DNA of 64,000 nt from Chelonoidis abingdonii. Its lineage: Eukaryota > Chordata > Testudines > Testudinidae. Below are positions 45,401 to 57,400 of this stretch, one piece after another; positions within the stretch are counted from its first letter, which is position 1; every line of letters begins with the position of its first letter. The stretch covers positions 61,739,373 through 61,803,372 of the forward strand of contig NC_133773.1 in assembly GCF_003597395.2 (NCBI RefSeq), written 5' to 3'. The translations under genes and the position numbers were made by a program. The notes beneath the pieces are model-generated. The model was given only the letters and a program-made list of their open reading frames with translations. It was not told the origin of the DNA and ran no database searches.

Positions 45401-48400
45401 AGTACTTGATAGTACTTAATTCTGTTTTCTCAAGCAAAATGGTTTAAACTAAACCACACAAAGTCACTCTTAGTGTGGAATAAGTGTGTATCCACACAGA
45501 GAGTTATTGTGGAATAGCTAATACACTGTAAATTCACAACTGGCTTATTTCACAATGTCTTCCTTGTCTAAATGAGTCCTTCAAGTCCACTCCATTCTTC
45601 AGTGCCATCCAACTGTAGAAAAGCATTTCTTACTAAAATAAAACATCATGCATACCTTGCTAATTGGAGTCCAGGGAGTTCAGTAGGCTGGTGAATGTGA
45701 CAATGGGAACTGGGAGACCAGAGTTCAGTTTTCAGATCTGGCATTATCTTGCTGTGATGCTGGGGGTGATTCATTTAACTTTAATGTACCTCAGTTTCTC
45801 CAGCTCTCAACTGGGAATGAGTCTTACCTTTTGAGACTGATGGCTGAAAAGTGCATTGCTTATTGGGAGTACTCTTTGCTAATGCCTTTTACTACAAAAA
45901 TGTGGAAATAACTTTAACAAATATTTTAGGATCCTGAAAATAAGGATAGGCTTGTTGGCTACTCTGATTACATTAATTTGCATAAAACACATGGCAGACC
46001 TGTGATTGGTTTATCTTATAATTGGTATGATCTAATCTAGGAAGACATGTCAAAGGTGTTTTGTAATTTGAGAGTTTAGGTTTCTCTTAGATCAGGTTTT
46101 TAAAGAATGATTTAGTATATTAAAGGCACTCTTTCTAGCTGAGTGTTCTTAGAATAAATCATATTCAAGGGCTGGATGGCTCATGGGATTGGTATCAGGA
46201 CACAGCCTCTTATCTATAAGTACAACTTAAAATCCATCTTGTGCTGGTTGTGGGTAAGGGTAAAATGAATTGATTTATTTCAGTCCATTCCCTGGAACCC
46301 TCATCTCAAAAGAATCTACATTGGCACTAATTTGAAGTTGCAGAGAGAGATCAAAAATTTTATGAACGGACAGATTGAATTATCCTGTCATGTCTAGTAG
46401 TCCTTCAGTGTATGTCTTCGCTGCAGATTGTAATGCAGGCTTTTACTCAGGTGTTGCCTGTAATCTCCCTCCCATCCAGACACACAACCCTTGCCCAGAA
46501 TCTGGTGCTTTCGCATAGGCTAGCTGGCTTGTCTGGGGCTGTAGGCTAAAACTCAGATGCTGTTTTCACTTGGGTTGGTAACCTGCCCTTTTTGCAACGA
46601 GGATGCAGACTAAATCACTCAAGTGCTGATATTCCTCCAGTGCCTTCCCACAATTATCCCTTTGTGCCCAAAAGGACAGACTTTTTTTCTGATTCCCTTT
46701 TCATACAGCAGTTCAGCTTACTATAGTGCAGAGAACCATAGGATATGCCCCTGAAATCCCATCAACACTTACAGATGAGTGTGGCATCAATGAGGACACT
46801 GGGTTGTGGCTTTATGGTGTGGCTACTCATAACTGTTCTAGGCTAACTTGAATGCACAGGTGTAGGTTCTGATCACCTGAATTAACTCTGCGGTGAAGAC
46901 ATACTCTTATAATGTGATTGAGTTGTTGGCATGTTCCCTCATCAGTACAACTTATGTTACACATGCTTTGATGCATAAACAAAGCATTGTCATTCTAGTA
47001 CCTTTCATGAGCATTACATGCACTTGTATATTTGGTCCAGCTTTCTTTCTAATCTCCTCCTGGCTTTGGTGTGCAGGTTTTGAGACATTGTGGCTCATTT
47101 AAACTTTTTTTTCCCCCTCCTAGAATTGAATATGATGCCTATCGCACAGATCTAGAAGAACTTAATCTTGGTCCCCGTGATGCAAACACGCTGCCGAAGA
47201 TTGAGCAGTCACAGCAGCTATTCCAAGTGCATAAAGAGAAATATGACAAAATGCGCAATGATGTATCTATCAAATTGAAATTTTTGGAGGAAAACAAGGT
47301 AAGCTACAAACATCACCTCCTACACTTTGTAGTGGAGTTGCTTTCTGCTAGATTCTGTCTCCTGAGATCAATATCTGATATAGCAGCACATTTTCTTGAA
47401 ATACAGTTTGCTTCAAAATGTAAAACAAGAAAGAGAACTAAACTAGATTGGTTTCTGGATTCTTATTGTACTATTGGAACATGCCTTCATGGGGTTAGAG
47501 ACCTCAAATCCCTCACTCTAAATTACTGAGGTAAAAGCATATAATAAAGATTACTTGAATATATGAAAGTATTTCTACTGCATTTTTTCACACTTTTTTG
47601 TAATAGTGATCAATACAGTGATTTACTAATTTATCTGTGATTAGATTGTGGGCTCAAAATGCATAGCATTATTACTATGTTTGGTAATGCCTGTGGGAGG
47701 GATATGTATAAAAGGCAGTGAGTAAGGTGTCAGAGAAAAACAGAGTTCTCACTCTCAGGTTGGGTGCCGCAAGTCAGATACTTTTTCTCAGTAATTGTGT
47801 GGAGGGAGAGAAAACAGGTCTCTCGCTAGATAAACAATCACAGCAAGCATTTATACCTTTTTGTTAAGTGCAATAATGGGCAACAGTTGCATTTTGTTTA
47901 TACGTAAGCCCTCCTGATAGCTTATTTTCCTCAACAATTTAGACTATAGTCTACATTCCATATTTATCTAACACAGGATCACAACTTCTCGTACAGTTCT
48001 TTCCCACTTGCCTCACACACTCCTCGCTTCTACAAATCTCACGTTATTAGGGTTACCGCTAGCCTGACTCTTGCTCACATAAGGGGACTGTTTGAATATG
48101 AAATCCCCTTCAAATCCCTGTCAGTTCTTTCTCTACTTCCACAAAGGGCAGTAAAGAGACCATTTCAAAACTAATCTTTCTCCTAATTAAGAATTCATAA
48201 TTATGGTGCTAAGATGTGTATATTTAATCAATGTTAGATGAGGATTAGACTGAGGAACTGTAACGATTGTTGTACATGCCAACCCTTTAACTCAGGGTAT
48301 GTCTGCACTACGAAATTGGGTTGAATTTATAGAAGTCTTTTTTTAGAAATCGATTATATACAGTTGATTGTGTGTGTCCCCACTTAAGACCGTTAAGTCA

Positions 48401-51400
48401 ACGGAGTGTGTCCACAGTACCGAGGCTAGCGTTGACTTTTGAAGCATCGCACTGTGGGTAGCTATCCCACAGTTCCCAAAGTCTCTGCTGCCCGTTGGAA
48501 TTCTGGGTTGAGCTCCCAATACCTGATAGGGCAAAAACATTGTCACAGGTGGTTCTGGGTAAATGTTATCAGCCCCCACCCCCCGTGAAAGCAACAGCAA
48601 AAAATCGTTTCTCACCTTTTTTCCTGAGTTACCCATGCAGATGACATACCACAGCAAGCATGGAGCCCGCTCACCTTGCTGTCACCATACGTCTCCTGGG
48701 TGCTGCCAGATGTGATACTGCATTGCTACACAGAAGCAGATGGTGCATTATGACTGGTAGCCATCGTCGTCATCTCCTGGGTGCTCTTTTAGCCAACCTT
48801 GGTGAGGTCGGTTGGGGGTGCCTGGGTAGACGTGTGCTCCTGGCCAGCCTCAGTGAGGTCGGTTGAGGGCGCCTGGACGTAAGTGGGAGACGCCGAATGC
48901 CAGCAGTCGCACTGCACCATCTTCTGGCGAGCAGTCAGGAGACGACAATGGCTAGCAGTCATGCTGCACTGTCTGCTGCCAGCCTAAGATGTATAAGAGA
49001 GATGGAATGGATCAAAACAATAAAGAGACCAGATTTCTTTTGTATTCATTTGTGAGCAGTGGAAGGAGAGTGAGCTTGGTGGTACACCAGGACCATATGC
49101 TGCCATGCTTTGTTATGCAGTGATTCCAGACTACATGCTACTGGTCTGGCATGGTAAAGTATCCTACCATGGAGGATGGAATAAGGCTGCCCTCCCCAGA
49201 AACCTTTTGCAAAGGCTTTAGGAGTACATCCAGGAGAGCTTCATTGAGATGTCCCTGGAGGATTTCCACAGGGCAGCCGGGGGGGGGGGGGGGGGGGCAA
49301 AAGGGGCAATTTGCCCCAGGCCCCGGTCCCCGGAGGGGCCTCCCGAGAGTTTTTTGGGCCCCCTAGAGTGAGGTCCTTCCCTTGCTCCAGGGGCCCAGGA
49401 CCCCGGAGCTTCTTCCGCTCCCAATCTTCACCGGCAGGGGGTCCTTCCACTCCAGGACGGAAGGACCCCCACCAGCGAATTACCGCCGAAGCGGGACCCA
49501 CCGCCGAAGTGCAGCCGGGTCTTCAGCATTAATTCGGCGGTGGGGGGCCCTTCCGTTCCAGGGCCTGCCGCCGCTCAAGTGCCCCAAAGACCCGCCAAAT
49601 TACTGCTGAAGACCCAGCTGCACTTCGGCGGCAGGTCCTGCTTCAGCGGTAATTTGGTGGCGGGGGGCCCCCGCCGCAGGTCTTCGGGGCACTTCGGCGG
49701 CAGCGGGTCCTGGAATGGAAGGCTCCCCCACCGCCGAATTACCACCGAAGCGGGGGCCCCCCGCTGCCAAAGACCCCAGGCCCCCAGAATCCTCTGGGCG
49801 GACCTGGATTTCCGCTCCATCCCCAGACACGGTAACAGACTTTTCCAGTAGCTGTATTGTCCTTGAATGCATGCCAAGTCTTCAGGGCAAATTAATCATT
49901 AAACATGCTTGCTTTTAAACCATGTGTATATAATATTTACAAAGGTACACTCACCAGAGGTCCCTTCTCTGCCTTCAAGGTCCGTGAACCCTCCCTGGGT
50001 GGATTGGGAGAGTACTGGGTCCAGGATGATAAACAGTTCCTGGCTGTCAGGGAAAACGGTTTCTCCGCTTGCATGCTGTGCACTATCTTCACTGTCATTG
50101 TCCTCCTCATCTTCCTTGTCCCCAAAATCCACATCCCTGTTGTGTGAGAATCCATTGATGGAGTCCACGCATAGGACTCCATACTTACAAAAAACACCAC
50201 TTCCCTCTGGTTTCCAGCTCTACATCCACTGATTCAGCTCTTCTGAGCAATAAGATATTGTAGGGGCACCCCCTAGAATGGCACGCAGCTCATCATAGAA
50301 GCAGCAAGTCTGGGGCTCTGACCCAGAGTGGCCATTTGCCTCTCTGGTTCTTTGGTAGGCTTGCCTGAGCTCCTTAAGTTTCACACGGCACTGCTGCCAG
50401 TCTCTTATAGCCTCTGTCCTTCATGCCCTTGGAGATTTTTTCAAATATTTGGGCATTTCATCTTTTGGAACAGAGTTCTTTTCTTATAGCATGGATTCGT
50501 CTCCCCATACAGTGATCAGATCCAGTACTTCCCGTTCGGTCCATGCTGGAGCTCTTTTGTGATTCTGGGACTGCATGGTCACCTGTGCTGATCAGTTCAC
50601 CATGCTGGCCAAACAGGAAATGAAATTCAAAAGTTTGTGGGCCTTTTCCTGTCTACCTGGGCCAGTGCATCGGAGTTGAGAGTGCTATCCAGAGTGGTCA
50701 CAATGGAGCAATCTGGGTTAGCTCCTGGAGATCAATACTGTCGAATTGCATCCACACTATCCCAAATTTGACCCAGCAGGGTCAATTTCAGCACTAATCC
50801 CCTTGCCGGGAAGGAGTACTGAAATCGATTTTAAGAGCCCTTTAAGTCGACAAAAATGGTTTAGTTGTGTGGACAGGTGCAGGGTTAAATCGATCTAACA
50901 CTGTTAAATTTACTACAGAAAATAGCTTTGTCAAAATGGATTTTTCCTGTCTTCATTTTATCCTAATCCTGACGTTGTCATTAACTTCCAGACACATACA
51001 TGCAGAGATCAGTAGTGTCGGTTACTACTGTAGTAAGATGTTTGCATGAGAAGCCTTTATTTTTCTAGTTCACAGGAATAGGGGTGGGGTGGGGAATAAC
51101 CGACACTACTAATCTCTGCATGTATGGGTTTGGAAGTCAATGACAATGTCAGGATTAGGATAAAATGAAGATAGGAAAAATCCATTTTGTCAGAGTTATT
51201 TTCTCTTAGATAGGTATAAAAATAGTACAGTCTTATTAATACGTGCTTGGAATGGCTAGAGTCTTTTCCTATAACTACAGTTACTGCAAATGCCCACAGG
51301 GAAGGGAGAGTTAGCAACCTCTATCTGTAACAATGGATGAATATTGTAAAAACCTTGACATTGGTAACATTACCTGTTACTCTGATCCAGGCTGTTTTCT

Positions 51401-54400
51401 TAAACACACCAAAAAAACCAACCCTAAAACCCTTGCAGGTCTCTGACTTTTCAAGAGAAAGTGTTTTGGGCCAGATGTTCAGCTGGTGTAAAACAGCTTA
51501 GCTCCACTGAAGTCAATATAAGGCCGTATATACATTACAAAATTAAGTCGACCTAAGTTAGGTCAACGTACAGCCACCGCAGTAGTTACTATGGTGGTTC
51601 CTGTCCACACCGTGCCCCCTGTGTTGGTTGTGCACGTCCTCACCAGGAGCGCTTCCACTGACTTACTGTGTGGGGCACAGACAGCTGGAGCTCCTCCTGC
51701 CTTCGGGATAACAGGCAATGTAAGTAATGCAGTGTCTATGCAGACACTATTACCCTAACTACGTCAACTTAAATACTATGCCTCTCGTGGAGGTGGAGTT
51801 ATTAGGTCAATGTAGTGGGCAACTTACATCTGCAGGAGCTGCCTTATGTCAACCTACCTCTGTCGTGTAGCCCAAACCTAAATTAGACAATACAGTTGGA
51901 TTAAGCCTTAACACAATGGGAAAAGGCAGTAGAGAACAATAAACTAGTGGGGAGACGAAAAAGGAGAGAGTCTTAGCACATACACTTATAAAAAACACCA
52001 CTTCCCTCTGGTTTCCAGCTCTGCATCCACTGATTCAGCTCTTCTGAGCAATAAGATACTTTACTACACCGGCATCAGTATTAGGACCAGAGGTTCAGAT
52101 TCCTTCAAGAACATCCTTACCGATATAGCTCTGCCATCTGCAAATAAACAGCACACCAAACCCTTAATGGGCCAGATCGTCAACTGTTGAAAATCAGTGT
52201 TATCAGAGTTTTCCCTCTTAACACCATGTGAGGCACCTAGCCCATTAAGTGTCTGATGCATAGTTCTTCCATTTGCAAATAATGTTATAATTTATATTCT
52301 TGAAGCAAACTGAACCTCAGATCCCAACATTAATGCAGATACTAAACTGTTAATTCTCAGACGAGCTGAACTTTCATCTCCAGTTTCCAGATCAGCATTC
52401 ACTGAAAGTTTTTCTGCAAACTGATGTACTGAGATAATTTTCTTTCATTGCTTCCTATTACGTCTATGATTAAGGACTTAATGTAATTGATATAGTTTGG
52501 CTTTTTGCCTTTTTTTTCTCGTTGAAATGATTTAACATTTAGAAGGGAGCTATTGATGTATGTCTTTAAAAACAGCTGAAGGTAGCACTTGCTGAAATAG
52601 TTCCTTTGCACTTTTGCATTTTTATACCCATATCAAATGGCATATTTCATGGTTGTGTAAATACAAATTGCATAAACACATCACACGTGCAGTTTGACAA
52701 ACATACACAATCTAATGTGGAATTAGAATAATCTTGAGATTTAATTGATCCACAAGAGTCCATTTACTGTCACTTTGGGGTTTTTTTGTTCGTTTTTTTA
52801 ACGAAACTGAATGTTGCAGAGACCCCTGATGAATTCTTCCTTCCTTCAGTTTTGATTAACAGCAGAATTATATTGACAGTTGCAGCCTGCAGTCCCCGAA
52901 TCTGTCCCTGCCAGCCTCTGGTTTCTGCTACTACTACAAGAGGGACAAATAACTCAACAGGGCTGAGAACTTTGGCGGAAACTGCAAACAGCCTTTGGAT
53001 TGGCAATAGGGACAGGGCCGGTGCAAGGAAGTTTCGTGCCCTAGGTGAAACTTCCACCTTGCGCCCCCCGAGCCCTGTGGTACCTCCCCACCCTAGCTCA
53101 CCTCTGCTCCGCGTCTTCTCCGAGCATGCTGTCCTGCTCTAATTGTCCTCCCAGGCTTGCGGCGCCAAACAGCTGATTGGTGCCGCAAGCCTGGGAGGCG
53201 GGAGAAGCGAAGCAGCGACTGCACGGTGGGACCCCTGGGCTGCAGGCGGCGCGCTGACCCGGTAGGACCCCTGGGCTATGGGCTGCAGGCGGCGCGCTGA
53301 CCTGGTGGGACCCCTGGGCTGTGGGCTGCAGGCGGCGCGCTGACTCAGTGGGACCCCTGGGCTGCCGGTGGCAGCTCAGACTCCCTCTCCCTCCCAGCGG
53401 CAGCAGCCGCTCAAACACTTAAAAAAATAAATAAATAAAATAAAAAATTGGAGGGTGCCGCTTTTTGGTGCCCCCAAATCCTGGCACCCTAGGCAACCGC
53501 CTAGTCCGCCTAAATGGTAACACCGGCCCTGAATAGGGAAGAAGAGAATTGCCTTGTAGTTAACCCTGTACTGGAGCCAGGAGACTTGCAAGCTCTTAAG
53601 GAAGCCCTATTCTACAGTAAAAAAGCCGAAGTCATTTCTGGGCTTGTGTGGGTTGGGTAGGAATTTGAGGTTGGGAGAAGGAGAATCCTTCATTGACTAA
53701 ATATAACCTCTGTACAGGGAATACATCCTTACCTTCCGGACACAGGATCTAGTATCAGAATTTCTGAGCTCCAGTGCTTTCTACACAGTAGATATTTTGT
53801 TCTTATGATAGTTCAAGTTGTATGTTTTTTCTTATGAGCATAGTACACAGTTCCTGACTTCTGTACTGTTGCCATAAAAATAAACATTTATACATAAATA
53901 CCTATTTAAACACTAACACAGCAACACTGTGTTTTTAAATTTAATTGAGGTAATTTCTAAAAAATTAAGTAGAAATGTGTGCTAAAAAGGTTTTTTGAAA
54001 ATTAGTGGAATCTTTCTGTACATTTTCAACAAATACAATTGGAATTTGCACACAGATTTAAGGACTAATGGTTTGGCTGGAAATGGACAATTTCCTACAT
54101 AAATTGTAAAATCTGGCAATCGGTCGTGATTTATCTTGAGCTTTGAGAGAGGTTGGACTCAAATCTGTTTAAAAGGGGATTTTTAAAAACTGCTCTTGTG
54201 TGCTTAGCAGTCTTAGCACTGTTTCTCAACTACATGGCATTGGAAGCTTCAAAATGTTTACTGTAGGACTTTTATAGCTACCATTTGAAAATAGAGACCT
54301 CTAGGGTATTTTTCATAATCAAAACATCCATAATGAGGGGTCTTTTTAAATACATCTTTAGGCCCACCTCCTAACATCATCTTTGTGTTCTAAATCTACT

Positions 54401-57400
54401 ATCTCTAAATGAGGTCATTGAAAAAGAAGCCAAAACAGGATTACGGGTACTTACTGTGATAGGAACCCATTTTTCCAGCCTGTAGCTTTGTATATAATTC
54501 CTCGTTTCCCTCATTTTTATGTAATGACTCTTCTTTCTTGTAGTGCTTACTGGGATTTAATGGAAGATTCCTAAATCACAGAGCATATAGGAATCATAGT
54601 CTTCCAATGAATCCTTCTTAAATCACCACTCTTTTCATGTCAGTCTGTGCTGATGGGATTTTATCAGGAAAAACGAAGGAGCTCCTGCTGCAACTAGTAC
54701 TTGTCCTGTATGTGATACTGGAAAATCTAATGTTATCAGTATTTCACTGGAATAGAAATTGAGGCTAAAATAGTACTTTGAGCTCTTCCCAGAATAAATT
54801 TGGTAGCCCTCAGAACAAAGTTTGAAGAAAGGTTATTGAAATCCAAAGGGATTACCGCATTTTAATTCAATTTCCTTTTGATTAAATAACGTATGTCTTT
54901 TAGGTTTTTTCCCATTTTAGTTATGAAAGCTGAGACTTCATTTAAACCTGTCTTACCAAAGGAACATTTGTGTGTCACCAGCACTCTAACAGATTTTACA
55001 ACTAGTCAAATTATGACTCAATCTGTATCTGAAGGAGTGAAATACCGTACATGTAAAACAAGTCCCAGAGTAAGGCTGTAAGAGAATCTTTGCTACCCCA
55101 TTGCTTCACTTGTTATCTCAGTATACCATATAGGAGACTAGGTTTAAGAACAACTGCAGAACTTTCAACTCCCAAGCTGATGGAACAGTCTCCATAATAC
55201 AGTTATCCAGTAGTTGCAAAGACGTTGTTACATTATGCTTTGGTAAGCCCCTTATTAATTGGAGTTTGCCATTTCCTGTCTTCTCTTTATACCACAAGAG
55301 AAGTGCCACTGTTTATTTGAGGAAGAGAAGATTGAAATAAAGGGAGATAATTAAAAAAGCAATAGTCCATACTGGCCTGCTTGGCATTCATCTTTGGTTT
55401 GGAAAGCCCTCATACATATGCCAGACTTACTGCACATGAAGAAAATCCTAAACATACTGTATGAACAATGTTATCAAATGCAGTAGGAAGACTGAGCTGT
55501 ATTAATACATCTGTATCTCTAGAATGGATATCAGTCAATAAATTTCTGACTTAGTATATGTGGTCTTGGTGCTGAAATAAATTATACATGAGAACTTTTT
55601 AATTCTAGAGCTTTTTTCTCCTTTAAGAGCCTTAGCTATTCAAAATGCTGAAGAATGGTAAAATCTTAAGAACTCAAAGCAGTCTGAAGGAAACAGTCTT
55701 ATGGATAAAAATGTGTTCTCCTGCCTATTATAGAAGCACTTATAGGTAGGGCAAACAAACAACCAAATGGTGTCTGGCCTTGTCTGTTTAGATTGTAAGT
55801 TCTTTGGGGCTGTCCCTTATGTGTCTAGTCCCTTGAACAGTGTGGCCATGATATCAGTAGTGCTTCTAGGCAGTAGTATAATAAATAATCATGCAGCATT
55901 GTTACACCATGCAATAGCCATATGGTTATAATAAACAGTTCTAGTACTTGTAGTTTCAGATTAGATTTAATGGATTTTTTTTAAAAATACACTTTTTCCT
56001 TTCTTCCCCCGCCCCACCCATGCTGCCCTCTTCCCCTGTATCACTACTGGGCAGAATTAGAGTTGTTTGGGTGGCCTAACCGTAACATATTTGGATTTCT
56101 TTTAAGTTTAAACCTAACTTTGAATGTTCTAGATTTATAATATTTGGTTTTGGGATAATGATGTTATTGTAATGTATTTTACCCAGAGTTTCATATGTAT
56201 TCTCAATTTAATGCCATCTTAATTTAGTTTTTTGTCTTGGAATTTGTCTTTTAATTGAAAAGTTCATACATGTGCACTAAACGAGAAATGCAAAGAGAAT
56301 GCTACCATATGATAGTTCTGTTGAGTAGAAAATACATAGTTTAAGGCTCATACTTTATTTAATGTTTAGGAGCAGAATCACTCATATGCTCTAGCTGCTT
56401 TAGCCACTCCAGAGCAGCACAAATCATCCAGATTATACTGGCCAGTTGAGGTGGATTTTATACCTGCTTTGCAGTGACAGACCACTGCAAAGGAGGCAGT
56501 GCACACCTGAGTTTTCCTCCTCATCCATCATGTTCCCCAGCACATGCATGCCCAACAGTACATGCACACTAGTTTTGTCCTTCCAGTTGCGTAGATCTAG
56601 ACAATGGGTAGCTTTATTTTAAATAAATATTTAGAATTAATGGTCACTTTTTGCCATTATCCTAACTTAATGTTTATCTGTTAGTAAATAAAATAGTTTT
56701 TCCTTCAGAGAAACTCAAATTGTCATCTTTCAAAGTAGTCACCATCTCCTCATTGTTTCAAATGAGTGAAGCCAAGCTGCCCGTAAGGAAGATGGTAGTG
56801 CCCAGTGCTTTCAAAGGCACTGAGAAATGATGTGAGGATCTGGTAAATGGAAGCAGTGGCCATTATTGCTAAGGGCAGCCTGCATCTTCAGTCCTACTGA
56901 CAGGGGCTGCTGTAGGGATTTTGCTGCCCCAAGCATGGCAGGCAGGCTGCCTCCGGCAGTTTGCCTGCGGAGGATCCCCTTGCGGCACCGGCAGAACGCC
57001 CCCTGCGGCTTGCCGCCGCTAGCACGCGCTTGGCATGCAGAGGCCTGGAGCCGCCCCTGCCCACTGGAAACAATAAGATATGGTGGCATTCTGAAGAACA
57101 TGATTTGTCAGCCTCTGCCGAAGGAGAAACTTTCAATTATGAAGAAAAGCAGCAAAAAATGACCATTAATCCTATTTTTTTTCCCCCCCAGATATAGCTT
57201 ATATACAAGACTTCAGTGAGTTTTTATTATCTGGAAGGTGTAAAAAAGAAAAGAGATGGCCCATTATTTAAATCATTAGAAGCAAAAAGACTGACACAAT
57301 GTGATAAATTTCTGAAAGGTCCAATTCTTAAATCCATAAATTCAGGAATTTAAATTATGTGTAGATATTTGGAATAAGTGCTGTAGTTCTGGGGGAGGGT

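Larger units (their letters stand above)
42019..47123 (+). other. ARFIP1 intron 6
   Basis: GT...AG intron of 5.1 kb with a Harbinger MITE (42250-42541), an old repeat (44095-44625), a LINE fragment (44850-45310) and a longer terminal-inverted-repeat element (46410-46904). The rest, including 42545-44090 and 45310-46400, shows nothing recognisable. Confidence 0.85.
48295..50911. mobile_element. Second Harbinger copy, reversed and internally deleted
   Basis: Opposite in orientation to 33617-38147. The left end GGGTATGTCTGCACTACG equals the transposase-side terminal repeat. The right part (49813-50911) carries the Myb-like exon 1 and the sequence next to the other terminal repeat, but the last 30 bp or so are missing. 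The transposase and Myb exon 2 are deleted. A segment equal to the third ORF remains at 49090-49260. A hAT MITE is inserted at 49268-49805. It is a non-autonomous deletion derivative. Confidence 0.82.

Noticed and set aside
47299..47529. Open frame continuing past ARFIP1 exon 7
   Set aside because: A consensus donor GTAAGC follows AACAAG at 47298, and the last exon continues the protein. The extension has no arfaptin similarity.
49218..49918. Cluster of overlapping ORFs of 67-103 codons
   Set aside because: Composition artefacts of the GC-rich MITE at 49268-49805. They occur in all frames at once and share no family motif.
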